Shown: piece after piece, positions 37,654-46,639 of the stretch | Layout of the letters: each line of letters opens with the position of its first letter | Position numbering within the stretch: the first letter of the stretch is position 1 | Source: Natrinema sp. CBA1119 | GTDB lineage: Archaea > Halobacteriota > Halobacteria > Halobacteriales > Natrialbaceae | DNA length: 64,000 bases | Assembly (NCBI RefSeq): GCF_002572525.1 | Contig: NZ_PDBS01000001.1 | Coordinates: 4,023,413 to 4,087,412, forward strand | Reading direction: 5' to 3' | The notes under the pieces: generated by a model | The model's database searches: none | Seen by the model: only the letters and a program-made list of their open reading frames with translations | Told to the model about the DNA's origin: nothing | Translations under genes and position numbers: made by a program

Positions 37654-38424
37654 TCAAACGTGCTTCCGTGGAAGCAAGTCCTCGAATTCCTGGGCCGCCA
37701 GCCATTCACAGAGCTGGACGAGCTGATCACTCGCCGCCTCGAACAGTTGCTCGCCCTTCGCCGCCGTCGCATCCGTCTGATCGCCCAGCACGCCGTTGGT
37801 CGTATTGTCGGCCGCGTCGTAGAACGTTCGCGAGCCGTGTTTGACCGTCTCGGCCGCTTCGACGTCCGGGATTCCGGTGTCTCTGGCCTCCTCGAGTCGG
37901 TCGTCGTGAACCAGCTCCGGCTCGAGGTACTGGATCAGCGCGGTCTCCTTCGGACCGCCGTGGGGGCCGTTCTGTTCGAACAGGTCGTCGACGAGTTCCG
38001 GGATCGAGTCGTTCCACATCCACTCGATGGCGTACGCGACTTCGTCCTGCCGAAGGCGTGCTCCGACCTCGCGCAGGTGGGGGACGTTCCCGCCGTGGGC
38101 GTTGACGTAGATCACCCGATCGATCCCGTGGGACGTGAGGTTTCGCGTCAGCGACTCCATGTACTGTCGGAACGCCGGCGGCTCGACCCACATCGTCCCG
38201 TGGTACTGCCGATGGTGGCCGCTGACGCCGATATTGATCGTCGGCGTACAGAGATAGCCCGTCCGATCCGCGACCGCCCGCGCGAACGCTTCGCCGATCA
38301 GGTGATCGGTCGCCTCCGGCAGGTGCGGCCCGTGCTGTTCCGTCGATCCCAGCGGGACCAGTGCGAGCGATTCTGATTCGAAGTACGACTCGAGGTCGGG
38401 CCACGCTTCGTCGCCGAGGTACAT
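37654..38424 (-). CDS. arfB: Creatininase-family amidohydrolase, ArfB candidate
   Basis: A 256-residue protein with the creatininase-fold metal motifs: LGSTEQHGPHLPEATDH, GVSGHHRQYHGT, VNAHGGN and a C-terminal Glu region (GPKETALIQYLEPELV). In archaea without FolE-type pathways the family includes ArfB, the deformylase after GTP cyclohydrolase III in riboflavin and F420 synthesis. A gch3/ArfA gene lies in this same window at 55475, which supports but does not prove the ArfB role. ATG 38424 (MYLGDEAWPDLES) fits the family start. Confidence 0.82.
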   Translation of the reverse strand: MYLGDEAWPDLESYFESESLALVPLGSTEQHGPHLPEATDHLIGEAFARAVADRTGYLCTPTINIGVSGHHRQYHGTMWVEPPAFRQYMESLTRNLTSHGIDRVIYVNAHGGNVPHLREVGARLRQDEVAYAIEWMWNDSIPELVDDLFEQNGPHGGPKETALIQYLEPELVHDDRLEEARDTGIPDVEAAETVKHGSRTFYDAADNTTNGVLGDQTDATAAKGEQLFEAASDQLVQLCEWLAAQEFEDLLPRKHV

Positions 38425-39169
38425 GGAAGGATTTCGTGTGCGAGCCACCAATAACGTGTTGTCGACGGCAGATCCGCGAGCGAACCCGGTCCGGAAACCG
38501 GTCGCAGTACCAGCGCCGAACCCGGTGGGGCCGGGACGCGAATTCGGGACGCCAGCGGTGTCGACGCGGCGACATCGGTAATTGTTGGTTACCGAGTTCG
38601 GCGGTGTTCGTGGCTGCTCCCGGTCTCTCTGCGCGATTCGTTCCGTCAAGGTGTACGGACCGACGTCGAATTCCAAGAAGTATTTCGAACGATCGGCTAG
38701 GAGACGCTCGTTCGTCCAATTCCTTCGCCCCACAGTTGGAGCATCGAGATCCGTAGAGTGCTGGCAACGACAGCCACTCATCGTATCGAAATCGGCCGCG
38801 TTCGGCCGCAATATCTCCGTCCCGTCCGACGGCCCGCCGACCGGCCCCTATGAGTGAAACTGGACAGGTTTGGCCGGTCGGTTCCTCCAGTCGTTTCCAC
38901 TCGATTGATAACTGTTCGCCGCCGATTCCGAACTCGGTTACAAAGCGCGTTTATCGCCCGCCCGCTCGAGGGTCATTTCGCGATCACTGGCCGGAAACGC
39001 TGTCGTCTGGAGCCGAACCCGTCACGAACTGTCACGGTACGGTCGTCGCGCAATTCGCCGTAACAGACACTTCAATCGTCGCGGCGACAGTGATCGGAAC
39101 AGGTTGGTTTCGTGACTGATTAATACGCACTCAATTACGAAAGGCGGGCGGCACCAACCACGACTGCAC
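38425..39169. other. Gene-free stretch of about 745 bases
   Basis: No frame here has convincing bias. On the minus strand around 38580-38770, one frame reads SRCSNCGAKELDERAS and the next KYFLEFDVGPYTLTERIAQ, which could be the remains of a small zinc-ribbon gene split by a frameshift. The last 60 bases contain a TATA-like TTAATACG (39120) for the gene at 39170. Confidence 0.4.
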
Positions 39170-39985
39170 ATGGCACCACTGTATCCCGCTCAAGCACAGG
39201 TTCCGGACTGGCTACAGGACCCGATCGCGGAGTTGATCACGTTCCTCCCGCGGATCGTCGGCGCGCTGGTGATCCTCTTCATCGGCTGGATCGTCGGCCG
39301 ACTGGCCGCGGGCGTCGTCCGACGGATCGCCGACGGCGTCGAACTCGACCGGATGGTCCTCGAGACGCCGCTCGGGCGCATCCTCGGCGGCACCGAACAG
39401 GCCGTCTCGAGCGCGTTCGGCTCGCTGGCGAAGTGGTTCGTCTACGCGCTCGCGTTCCTCGCGGCCGCGAACGCGCTGGCGATCCCGTTGCTGTCGGAGT
39501 GGATCGCGACGGCGGTCTCGTACCTGCCGGCGTTCATCGCGGGGCTGCTCGTCATCACCATCGGGTTCGTCGTCGCGGACTTCATCGGTGACGCGATCGA
39601 ACGAACTCGCGCGGCGACCCAGACAGCCTACACCACGTGGTTCGCGACCGGCGCGCGGATGTTCCTCTACTTCACGGCGATCGTCATCGGTCTCGACACG
39701 ATGGGGATCGACGTCGGCATCCTCTACGTGTTCGCCCGAGCACTCGCGTGGGGTCTCGGCGCGGCGATCGCCATCGGTGCCGGCATCGCGTTCGGCTGGG
39801 GCGGCAAGGACTACGTCGCCGAGAACATCAGTGGCTGGATGAGCCGAACGAGCAGCGTCACCCCGAGCGAGGACGAGTCCAGCGGGAGCCGATCCCGAAG
39901 CAGCGAGCGGGCCGGAAGCAGTCCGAGCACCGACCGCGAACCTGGATCCGAGCCCGGTCCCGGGCCGAGCGACGACGACGACTGA
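39170..39985 (+). CDS. Membrane protein with conserved TM-helix repeat (MscS-like relative)
   Basis: A 271-residue protein with about five membrane segments arranged as two similar repeats: FLPRIVGALVILFIGWIVGR followed by a short amphipathic element, and YLPAFIAGLLVITIGFVVADF. The repeats match the small TM-helix family related to mechanosensitive channels. The C-terminal 50 residues are a Ser/Glu/Asp/Gly-rich soluble tail (RSRSSERAGSS). It stands alone; role in osmotic response is inference. Confidence 0.82.
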   Translation: MAPLYPAQAQVPDWLQDPIAELITFLPRIVGALVILFIGWIVGRLAAGVVRRIADGVELDRMVLETPLGRILGGTEQAVSSAFGSLAKWFVYALAFLAAANALAIPLLSEWIATAVSYLPAFIAGLLVITIGFVVADFIGDAIERTRAATQTAYTTWFATGARMFLYFTAIVIGLDTMGIDVGILYVFARALAWGLGAAIAIGAGIAFGWGGKDYVAENISGWMSRTSSVTPSEDESSGSRSRSSERAGSSPSTDREPGSEPGPGPSDDDD

Positions 39986-40108
39986 TCGCACGCGTCGAAT
40001 CGCGCAGTCACGCTCGCGATCGACGCTGTCGGTACGGTATCAATCACAGTCGACGCTGTTGGCGCAGTACCCGCGCGCGGCCGATTCCGATCGGTCGCGA
40101 CTCACCGA

Positions 40109-40639
40109 TCAGTCGGCTTCGATTTCGGTCGCGGCTCGAGCCGTCGGATCGTCGGCCTCGTCGGGCGGAAACAGCGGCTTGACCGGGACGATCACGTGGG
40201 CTCTGACGAGTCTGTCGTCGTGTCGTCGCCACTTTTTCAGATGGGCGATCGAGTGCGAACCGCTGTACCCGTCCTCGATGCGCTCACAGATCGCGTCGAA
40301 CTCGGCCTCGTCGAACAGTTCTGCCGAGACCCTGTCCGTCTCAACCGCGACGCTCCCGCGCCGGGCGTAGACATCGAGACGGCCCTCGAACGCGTACTCG
40401 AGATCCTCGATCCAGCCGTGGACCTCGCCGACCGACGGGCGGTCCGGGGCGGTCGGAAAGGTGATCGACGCCCGATACTGGTCGGGACGCTCCCGGACGT
40501 GGCGCTGCCAGAGTCGCCCGAAACGCCCTGCAGTTCCGGTGCCGGGCAACCCCGAGACGACGTTGGTGAGTCTCTTGGCCGCGGCCGACGAATACCGGCG
40601 GAGGAGTGTCCCGGCGTCGGCGCCATCGCGTTCCCTCAT
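40109..40639 (-). CDS. Conserved haloarchaeal protein of unknown function
   Basis: A 176-residue soluble protein with basic N-terminal helix (TLLRRYSSAAAKRLTNVVSG) and an alpha/beta region with DQYRASITFPTAPDRPSVGE, EYAFEGRLDVYARRGSVAVE and DRLVRAHVIVPVKPLFPPD. Codon bias is normal for the genome. No domain recognised. The next gene (40779) is divergent. Confidence 0.6.
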   Translation of the reverse strand: MRERDGADAGTLLRRYSSAAAKRLTNVVSGLPGTGTAGRFGRLWQRHVRERPDQYRASITFPTAPDRPSVGEVHGWIEDLEYAFEGRLDVYARRGSVAVETDRVSAELFDEAEFDAICERIEDGYSGSHSIAHLKKWRRHDDRLVRAHVIVPVKPLFPPDEADDPTARAATEIEAD

Positions 40640-40778
40640 TCGTTCTCACGTTCGAGTTGCGGGCATCGGTAATACGTCCTTTGTTGTGGGAGATGGTCGG
40701 ACGGCGAGACTGTCACTCTATCGAGGCGATCGTCGCTTCGCGAGAGTTTTGTACAATCCGTGACTACCGCAGGACAGA

Positions 40779-41230
40779 ATGCCTCGAACAGGCCGCAGCC
40801 GCTCGATTCTCTTCCTCGCCGGCTCCGTCGCGATCGTCGCCCTCGGCGTCGCGGGTAATACCGGCTTTGACTCCCCCTCCGAACGATTCCCGCGCTCCTC
40901 TTGATCGCGCTCGGCGTTGCCGGCGTCACCAGGACGACCCAGGAGTACAGCACGACACAGCTCCGCCACACGGCGAAGCGATGGTGGCTGCTTGCGTTCG
41001 CGACGTTTCTTCCCTACGCGCTGGCGACCGCTCCCGCCAGCGAGTCGGCGGCCGCCGTCGGCGACGCGTTCGCCGGTCCGGTTGCCAGCCTCGTCCTCGA
41101 GTCGGTCGCCGGCGCGACGGTTCTTTGTGCGGTGTCGATGACGGTGCTGTACGGCTTCGCCCGGTACGGTATCCATCCGGGACGGCCCACGCCGGAGGAG
41201 CGCGTCCTCGCCGACGGCGGCGAGGAGTAA
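40779..41230 (+). pseudogene. Four-helix membrane protein broken by a one-base frameshift
   Basis: Frame 1 from ATG 40779 reads MPRTGRSRSILFLAGSVAIV and stops at 40904 after 41 residues. A second frame from about 40876 reads LRTIPALLLIALGVAGVTRT and runs to 41230. The total, 452 bases, is one base short of 151 codons; the break falls at the run CCCCC (40873-40877), where a sixth C would restore a 150-residue protein with four membrane helices ending YGFARYGIHPGRP. It resembles the membrane protein at 45182. Real mutation, phase-variable tract or sequencing error cannot be separated here. Confidence 0.7.
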
Positions 41231-41354
41231 CGGCTCTCGACGAGCGGCCTGTACTTGCGTCCGTCCGCCGACCGCGATGACGGGGCGCTGAAACCGGCGT
41301 ACAGTCGAGACCGGCGGCGCTGGACTTATCCGTTCGAACGGCATCATTCGTCCA

Positions 41355-44300
41355 ATGACTGAACGGGTGGAACCGGCGGATTCCGCGCCCTGGAGCGATG
41401 GTGGAGATCAGTCAGGGTTCCAGTGGTACCGAACGCTCGTCGACACGGTCGCGGAGGGAATCTTCCAGCTTGACGCCGACGATCGGATCGTCGCGATCGA
41501 CGATACCCTGCTCGAGCTGACCGGTTACGACCGCGAGGCGATCCGCGGCGAGCACATCTCGCAACTCGTTGGCGGATTCGGAACCGACGCACTCGGGGGC
41601 GATGAGAACGGTTCGGGTAGCGATGGGGACGCGGATAGCGATCCGGGTTCGGATGGCGACGGGGACGCAGATACAGACGGGAACGCAGGTACTGACGGGG
41701 ACGAAGGGAGGGACGGGACAGCGAGCGATGACGAGGGTGGCGTCACCTCGACCGAGGGAGTAATCCGGACGGCCGCTAGCACCGAAATTCCCTGCGAACT
41801 ACGCCTCGGGACGGTGCCTGCCGACGACGGCCGGCGGGGGACGGTCGGCGTCGTTCGCGACCTCGAGTCGCGACCGTCCGAGGGCGCGTCGCCGGCGGAA
41901 TTGGAGACGGGCGAGAGCGCAGACCGGCCGGTCGAGCCGGTCGCGGCGTCCGAGTCCGGCTCGTTTCGCTCGTTCGAATCGATTACTGCAGTGCTCGAGG
42001 GGGCTGATGTGGGCGTTTTCGTCCTCGACGAGGGGTTCGACGTCGCGTGGGTCAACGACGCGATCGAGCGATACTTCGGCCTCGACTCGACGGCGGTGGT
42101 CGGCCGGGACAAACGCGAGCTACTGGACAAGATCATCGCCGAGCGGGTCAGCGATCCGGATCGATTCGTCGAGACGCTCAGTGCGACCTACGATGACAAC
42201 AGCGACACCGAACGATTCGACTGTCACGTGACGCCGAGCGAGGACCGGGAGGAACGCTGGCTCGAACACCGAAGTAAACCGATCGACTCCGGCCCGTACG
42301 CGGGCGGACGCGTCGAACTCTACTACGACGTCACCGAACAGCACCGACGCACCTACCAGCTCCGCCGGCTGAACGAGGCCGTTCGCGAGTGGCTCGAGAC
42401 CGGGACGCGCGAAGCAGTCGCCGAGCAGGCCTGTCAGCACCTGTTCGATATCCTCGACCTCGAGATCAACGGCGTCTTCCTCTATGAACCGGAGCGAGCG
42501 ACGCTCGAGCCCGTCGCCTGGTCCCAGCCGGCAGCGTCCCTGTTTGAGGAAATTCCCACGTTCGCGGCCGGTGAGGGGATCGCCTGGCACGTCTACGATA
42601 CCGGCGAGCCGGCGATCTACGATGACGTGACGACGGAGTCGAACGTCTACAATCCGAAGACGCCGATCCGAAGCGAGATTTGCCTTCCCCTCGGGACCCA
42701 CGGCGTCGTCATCATCGGCTCCGAGGAGCGGACTGCGTTCGACGAGGCCGATCTCTCGCTCGCGAATATCGTCGCCTCGAGTCTCGAGGCGACCTTCGAC
42801 CGGATCGGCCGCGAACGGACGCTCGAACGTGAGCGGAGCCAGACCGAAACGCTCCTCCAGACCGCACCGGTCGCGATCTCGGTCGAAGACGCCGACGGCG
42901 AGACGGTGCTGGCGAACCGTCACGCGCAGACCGAACTCGGACTCGGCGACCGCGATCCACTCGGCGAGACCGAGTTGCTCGCCGCGCTGGACGTCTTCGA
43001 TGCGGACGGCGAGCCGATCGATCCCGAGACCGGTCCCTCGGCGCGCGTCAGAGCGACCGGCCAGCCGGTACGTGACGAGGAGTTCGTCGTCAAGGACCCG
43101 ACCGGTGACCGAACGTGGTTCTCCATCACGGCCGTTCCCGTCTTCGGGCCGGACGGCTCGCTCGAGCGAGTCATCTCCGCCGGCGAAGACATTACGACGC
43201 TCAAAGAACAGGAACGCCGCCTCGAACGGCGCAAGCACGAACTCGAGACCGAACTGAGCGAGATCCTCGGACGCGTCTCAGACGCGTTCTACGCGCTCGA
43301 CGACGAGTGGCGCTTCACCCACGTCAACGATCGCGCCGCGGAACTGCTGGGCCACACGGAGGCGGAGCTTCTCGGTGAGACCATCTGGGAGGTGTTTCCC
43401 AACGCGACGACATCCGATCTCGGCGACCGGTATCGCGAGGCGATGGAGTCTCAGCGCCCGGTCTCGTGGGAGCGGTACTCCGGCTCACTCGACATCTGGA
43501 TGGAGATTCAGGCGTATCCCTCCGAGACGGGGCTATCGGTATACTTCCGAGACGTTACCGATCGGAAACGTCGCGAGCGCCAACTCGAGCAGTACGAACG
43601 GATCATCGAAACCGTCGAGGACGGGATCTACGTCCTTGACGGGGATGGCCGATTCACCATGGTCAACGACGCGTACGTGGCGCTCACCGGCTACGATCGC
43701 GACGAGTTGATCGGAAGCCACGCCTCGCTCGTCGTCGACGAACAGGTGATGGACCACGCCCGGCAGGTCGCGGAAGACGAGAGCGACATGCCGACCGTCG
43801 AGATGGATCTCGAGACCGAATCCGGCGAGCGACGGCCGGTCGAAGCGACGGTCACGTCGATCACCACCGACGAAAGCGGGTCCGAACGGATCGGCGTCGT
43901 CCGGGACATCACCGAACGGAAGAAACGCCAGCGCAGGCTCGAGGAGAGCGAGCAGCGCTACCGCACGCTCGCAGAGAACTTCCCGAACGGTGTCGTCGCC
44001 CTGTTTAACGAGGAGCTACGGTACACGGCCGCGGGCGGACAGCTCCTCGACGATCTCGACATCGATCGAGCGGCCGAACTCGAGCAGACGATCTACGAGC
44101 GGTATCCCGACGAGCTAGTGACGGAGATAGAGCCCCACTTTCGGGCCGCTCTCGACGGCGACGAACGCTCCTTCGAGGTGACCTATCGCGGTCGAACCCT
44201 CCGTGCGACGACGCTGCCGGTTCAGACCGGCGGCGAGGTCTCGAGCGGTATGCTCGTCGTCCAGGACATCACCGAGCGGACGGAGTACCGGCGCAAACTC

Positions 44301-45023
44301 GAGGAGTCGAACGAGCGACTCGAGCAGTTCGCCTACGCCGCCTCCCACGACCTCCAGGAACCGCTTCGGATGGTCACGAGTTACCTCCAATTGATCGAAC
44401 ACCGCTACGGCGACGAACTCGACGCGGACGGCGAGGAGTTCATCGAGTACGCGGTCGACGGTGCCGAGCGGATGGCGGCGATGATCGACGGCCTCCTGGA
44501 GTACTCCCGCGTCGAGTCGCAGGGCGATCCCCTCGAGCCGGTCGATCTCGACGATGTTCTCGCCGACGTCCGCGAGGATCTGACGGTCAGGATCGAGGAG
44601 CGAGACGCCGAGATCACGGCGGAGCCGCTTCCCGTCGTCGCGGGCGATGCGAGCCAGCTCCGACAGGTGTTCCAGAACCTCCTGGCGAACGCGATCGAGT
44701 ACAGCGGGGACGAGCCCCCGCGGATCCACGTTAGCGCCGAACGGAGCGGCAGGGAGTGGGAGATTTCGGTCCGCGACGAGGGGATCGGCATCGATCCGTC
44801 GGCCCAGGATCGGATCTTTCAGGTGTTCCAGCGCCTCCACAGCCACGAGGAACACGAGGGAACCGGGATCGGCCTCGCGCTCTGTCACCGGATCGTCGAG
44901 CGCCACGGCGGCGAGATTCGCGTCGATTCCGAGCCCGGCGAGGGGTCGACGTTCTCGCTTACCCTGCCCGCCGTCGACGAGACCGAACCGTCGTCGCCGG
45001 CGTCGGAATATAGTAGCCACTGA
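41355..45023 (+). CDS. Large multi-PAS/GAF histidine kinase
   Basis: A 1222-residue cytosolic sensor kinase. Order: PAS 1 (about 20-170) with a 50-residue acidic Gly/Asp/Ser insert; PAS 2 (about 205-330); GAF (about 345-490, GEGIAWHVYDTGEPAIYDDV); PAS 3 (about 490-625); PAS 4 (about 630-740); PAS 5 (about 745-860); PAS 6 (about 860-980); then a phytochrome-like HisKA (YAASHDLQEPLRMVTSYLQL), N-box FQNLLANAIEYSG and G-boxes DEGIGIDPSAQDR and GTGIGLALCHRIVERHGG. All catalytic residues are present. No response regulator is adjacent. The last four codons and stop (YSSH) lie in the left arm of a palindromic repeat, so the present C-terminus was set by that element. Confidence 0.93.
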   Translation: MTERVEPADSAPWSDGGDQSGFQWYRTLVDTVAEGIFQLDADDRIVAIDDTLLELTGYDREAIRGEHISQLVGGFGTDALGGDENGSGSDGDADSDPGSDGDGDADTDGNAGTDGDEGRDGTASDDEGGVTSTEGVIRTAASTEIPCELRLGTVPADDGRRGTVGVVRDLESRPSEGASPAELETGESADRPVEPVAASESGSFRSFESITAVLEGADVGVFVLDEGFDVAWVNDAIERYFGLDSTAVVGRDKRELLDKIIAERVSDPDRFVETLSATYDDNSDTERFDCHVTPSEDREERWLEHRSKPIDSGPYAGGRVELYYDVTEQHRRTYQLRRLNEAVREWLETGTREAVAEQACQHLFDILDLEINGVFLYEPERATLEPVAWSQPAASLFEEIPTFAAGEGIAWHVYDTGEPAIYDDVTTESNVYNPKTPIRSEICLPLGTHGVVIIGSEERTAFDEADLSLANIVASSLEATFDRIGRERTLERERSQTETLLQTAPVAISVEDADGETVLANRHAQTELGLGDRDPLGETELLAALDVFDADGEPIDPETGPSARVRATGQPVRDEEFVVKDPTGDRTWFSITAVPVFGPDGSLERVISAGEDITTLKEQERRLERRKHELETELSEILGRVSDAFYALDDEWRFTHVNDRAAELLGHTEAELLGETIWEVFPNATTSDLGDRYREAMESQRPVSWERYSGSLDIWMEIQAYPSETGLSVYFRDVTDRKRRERQLEQYERIIETVEDGIYVLDGDGRFTMVNDAYVALTGYDRDELIGSHASLVVDEQVMDHARQVAEDESDMPTVEMDLETESGERRPVEATVTSITTDESGSERIGVVRDITERKKRQRRLEESEQRYRTLAENFPNGVVALFNEELRYTAAGGQLLDDLDIDRAAELEQTIYERYPDELVTEIEPHFRAALDGDERSFEVTYRGRTLRATTLPVQTGGEVSSGMLVVQDITERTEYRRKLEESNERLEQFAYAASHDLQEPLRMVTSYLQLIEHRYGDELDADGEEFIEYAVDGAERMAAMIDGLLEYSRVESQGDPLEPVDLDDVLADVREDLTVRIEERDAEITAEPLPVVAGDASQLRQVFQNLLANAIEYSGDEPPRIHVSAERSGREWEISVRDEGIGIDPSAQDRIFQVFQRLHSHEEHEGTGIGLALCHRIVERHGGEIRVDSEPGEGSTFSLTLPAVDETEPSSPASEYSSH

Positions 45024-45092
45024 AACGAATTACATACTGATCGCAACGCCGTTATGCGATCAGGTATACACTGGCGTTCAGTGGCTGCTATA
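45009..45092. repeat. 84-base imperfect palindrome (MITE-like element)
   Basis: TATAGTAGCCACTGAA (45009-45024) pairs with TTCAGTGGCTGCTATA (45077-45092), 15 of 16 bases; inside, ATAC-TGATCGCA pairs with TGCGATCA-G-GTAT around a nine-base loop. Blocks and spacing (ACTGAA-N9-ATAC-GATCGCA) recur at 59104-59131, in the mirror form at 59253-59291, and at 59894-59920, so this is a dispersed family. The left arm contains the kinase stop codon. Confidence 0.65.
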
Positions 45093-45115
45093 GCCGTAAC
45101 ACCGATTCAAGCGAT

Positions 45116-45154
45116 CGATTCGAATCGACTGCAGTCAGTCAACAGCTATATATT
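45116..45154 (+). promoter_or_regulatory. Promoter of the small membrane protein gene
   Basis: Two neighbouring palindromes, CGATTCGAATCG (45116-45127) and ACTGCAGT (45128-45135), directly precede a TATA box CTATATATT (45146-45154), which is about 28-36 bases before the GTG at 45182. The palindromes sit in the usual activator/BRE position. Confidence 0.45.
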
Positions 45155-45181
45155 CGAGCACCTACTCGACCCGGCAAAGCG

Positions 45182-45643
45182 GTGCACGACGTGATTCCGA
45201 CAATACGCGGTTCGGATGGCTCTCTGCTTGCCGCCTCGCTCGCCTGTTTCGCCGTCGCTGGCGTCGCGACCGCCGCTGCTCTCGACGGGCTCGGACTACT
45301 GCTCGGAGCGACCGGGCTCGCCGTCGTCGGCGTCTACTGCGTCGCTCGCTACGCCCAGTCCGTCTCCCGACAGACGCTCGCCGTCACGGCACTGGCGCTG
45401 TGGGTCTCGTTTCTCGGGGTTGCCGGCGCTCACGCCGTCGGCCTCGAGTCGATCGGCTCCATCGCACCGGGTCCCGCTGAGGCGACGGTCGTCGCGCTCA
45501 CCGCGGTCACGTGGGCGACGCTGCTCGCCGCCGCCGCGTCGACGATTTTCCTTGGCTTCCGCGAGTATGGCTCCCCGGCTCCAGCAGCGGAACCCGACGA
45601 CCAAATGTTCGACGGCGATGCGTCAGATTACTCGACTCGATAG
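45182..45643 (+). CDS. Four-helix membrane protein
   Basis: A 153-residue protein starting with GTG (45182; alternative GTG at 45191) and holding four membrane segments: LLAASLACFAVAGVATAAAL, LLLGATGLAVVGVYCVARY, TLAVTALALWVSFLGVAGAH and VVALTAVTWATLLAAAASTI, then a short acidic tail. Layout and the ending FLGFREYGSP resemble the broken gene at 40779 (VLYGFARYGIHP), so the two look like paralogues flanking the large kinase. Function unknown; a membrane partner of the kinase is possible (inference). Its end overlaps the convergent methyltransferase gene by 16 bases. Confidence 0.7.
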   Translation: MHDVIPTIRGSDGSLLAASLACFAVAGVATAAALDGLGLLLGATGLAVVGVYCVARYAQSVSRQTLAVTALALWVSFLGVAGAHAVGLESIGSIAPGPAEATVVALTAVTWATLLAAAASTIFLGFREYGSPAPAAEPDDQMFDGDASDYSTR

Positions 45644-46296
45644 CTGACGGCAATTCCTTCTCCCAGCGGGACGACGACCGTCTCGAAGGCCGGATCGGCA
45701 CGAACCGTCTCGAGGTAGTCGATGACCCCCTGCGTGTGTTCGGTACAGTCGACGGGAGCGCCGCCCTCGGCCCACTCGAGCAAGTCTTCGAAGTCGAGGA
45801 CGCTCGCCGTGATCGCGTTGTCGGCGACGACGACGCCGCCGACCGAAACCTTCGAGCGGACGGCCTCGAACGCGTCCGCGTACCGTTCTTTCTGGTGGTC
45901 GATCAGGACGACGTCGAAGGGGCCGTCGGCGCGATCGATCGTTTCCATCGCGTCGCCGAGCTCGTAGCGTGCGATTCCGTCGTAGCCGCCCGAAGCCAGG
46001 TACTCGCGGGCGAGTTCGAGTTCGTCCTCGTCGACCTCGGTGAGGACGATCTCGCCGTCCGCGGGAAGGGCGTCGGCGACCCAGTAGGCGGAGTAGCCGT
46101 AGCCCGATCCGAACTCGAAGACGCGCTCGGCGTCGCTCAGTCGGGCGACGAACCGGAGGAACGCGCCGACCGCGGGGCCGACGTGGGGGAACCCCTCGGC
46201 GGCGGCGAACTCGTCCATCTCGATCAGGGTTTCGTCGGGATCCGGGCCGACGGCGCGAACGAAGCGGGCGATCTCGTCCGTGAGGACCTCGGTCAT
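45628..46296 (-). CDS. SAM-dependent O-methyltransferase
   Basis: A 222-residue class I methyltransferase of the catechol/caffeoyl-CoA O-methyltransferase type: SAM motif I VFEFGSGYGYSAYWVADALP, acidic motif II EIVLTEVDEDELELAREYL, GPFDVVLIDHQKERYADAFE and GGVVVADNAIT. The substrate is unknown. ATG 46296 (MTEVLTDEIARF) is preferred to an upstream GTG/ATG extension. It converges with the membrane protein gene. Confidence 0.88.
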   Translation of the reverse strand: MTEVLTDEIARFVRAVGPDPDETLIEMDEFAAAEGFPHVGPAVGAFLRFVARLSDAERVFEFGSGYGYSAYWVADALPADGEIVLTEVDEDELELAREYLASGGYDGIARYELGDAMETIDRADGPFDVVLIDHQKERYADAFEAVRSKVSVGGVVVADNAITASVLDFEDLLEWAEGGAPVDCTEHTQGVIDYLETVRADPAFETVVVPLGEGIAVSYRVE

Positions 46297-46395
46297 ACGC
46301 GAGAATACGATCGCCAGCCTATAGGGTTCGGGGAGCCGGACGCGGTCGTTCCGTCCCACTCGTCCCGTCATCCGCGTTCCGCACCCGACGGATGC

Positions 46396-46593
46396 CTACC
46401 GGTTCCGACTCGCGAGGAACGAGACGCGATCGGGATGTTCGTCGAATCGCTCGAGGACCCGTTCGTAGAGATCGGTTACCCGTTCGAGCGGTCGTTTTTC
46501 ACCCGCTGTCCGTTCCGCGGGTGGACGAGGTGTCGATCCCGTCAGCCGCGGTGTCGGCCACCGCTGCGGGTCGCTGTCTGAAACGCGAGCCAC
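46396..46593 (-). CDS. Possible small protein
   Basis: A 65-residue frame whose second half looks real (LERVTDLYERVLERFDEHPD, then RVSFLASRNR: an amphipathic helix with fair codon bias), while the first 35 residues are Pro/Thr/Arg-rich. It fills most of the 343-base gap between the methyltransferase and the dUTPase-like gene and is divergent from the latter. No family recognised. Confidence 0.35.
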   Translation of the reverse strand: MARVSDSDPQRWPTPRLTGSTPRPPAERTAGEKRPLERVTDLYERVLERFDEHPDRVSFLASRNR

Positions 46594-46639
46594 CGGCGAG
46601 GATACTCTTTTTTGGCTCGAGACCGTCTACCAACCAGAT

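Noticed and set aside
38580..38770. Zinc-ribbon-like string SRCSNCGAKELDER on the minus strand
   Set aside because: Only one CxxC, the frame breaks at once, and no start or codon bias supports a gene; mentioned only as a possible remnant.
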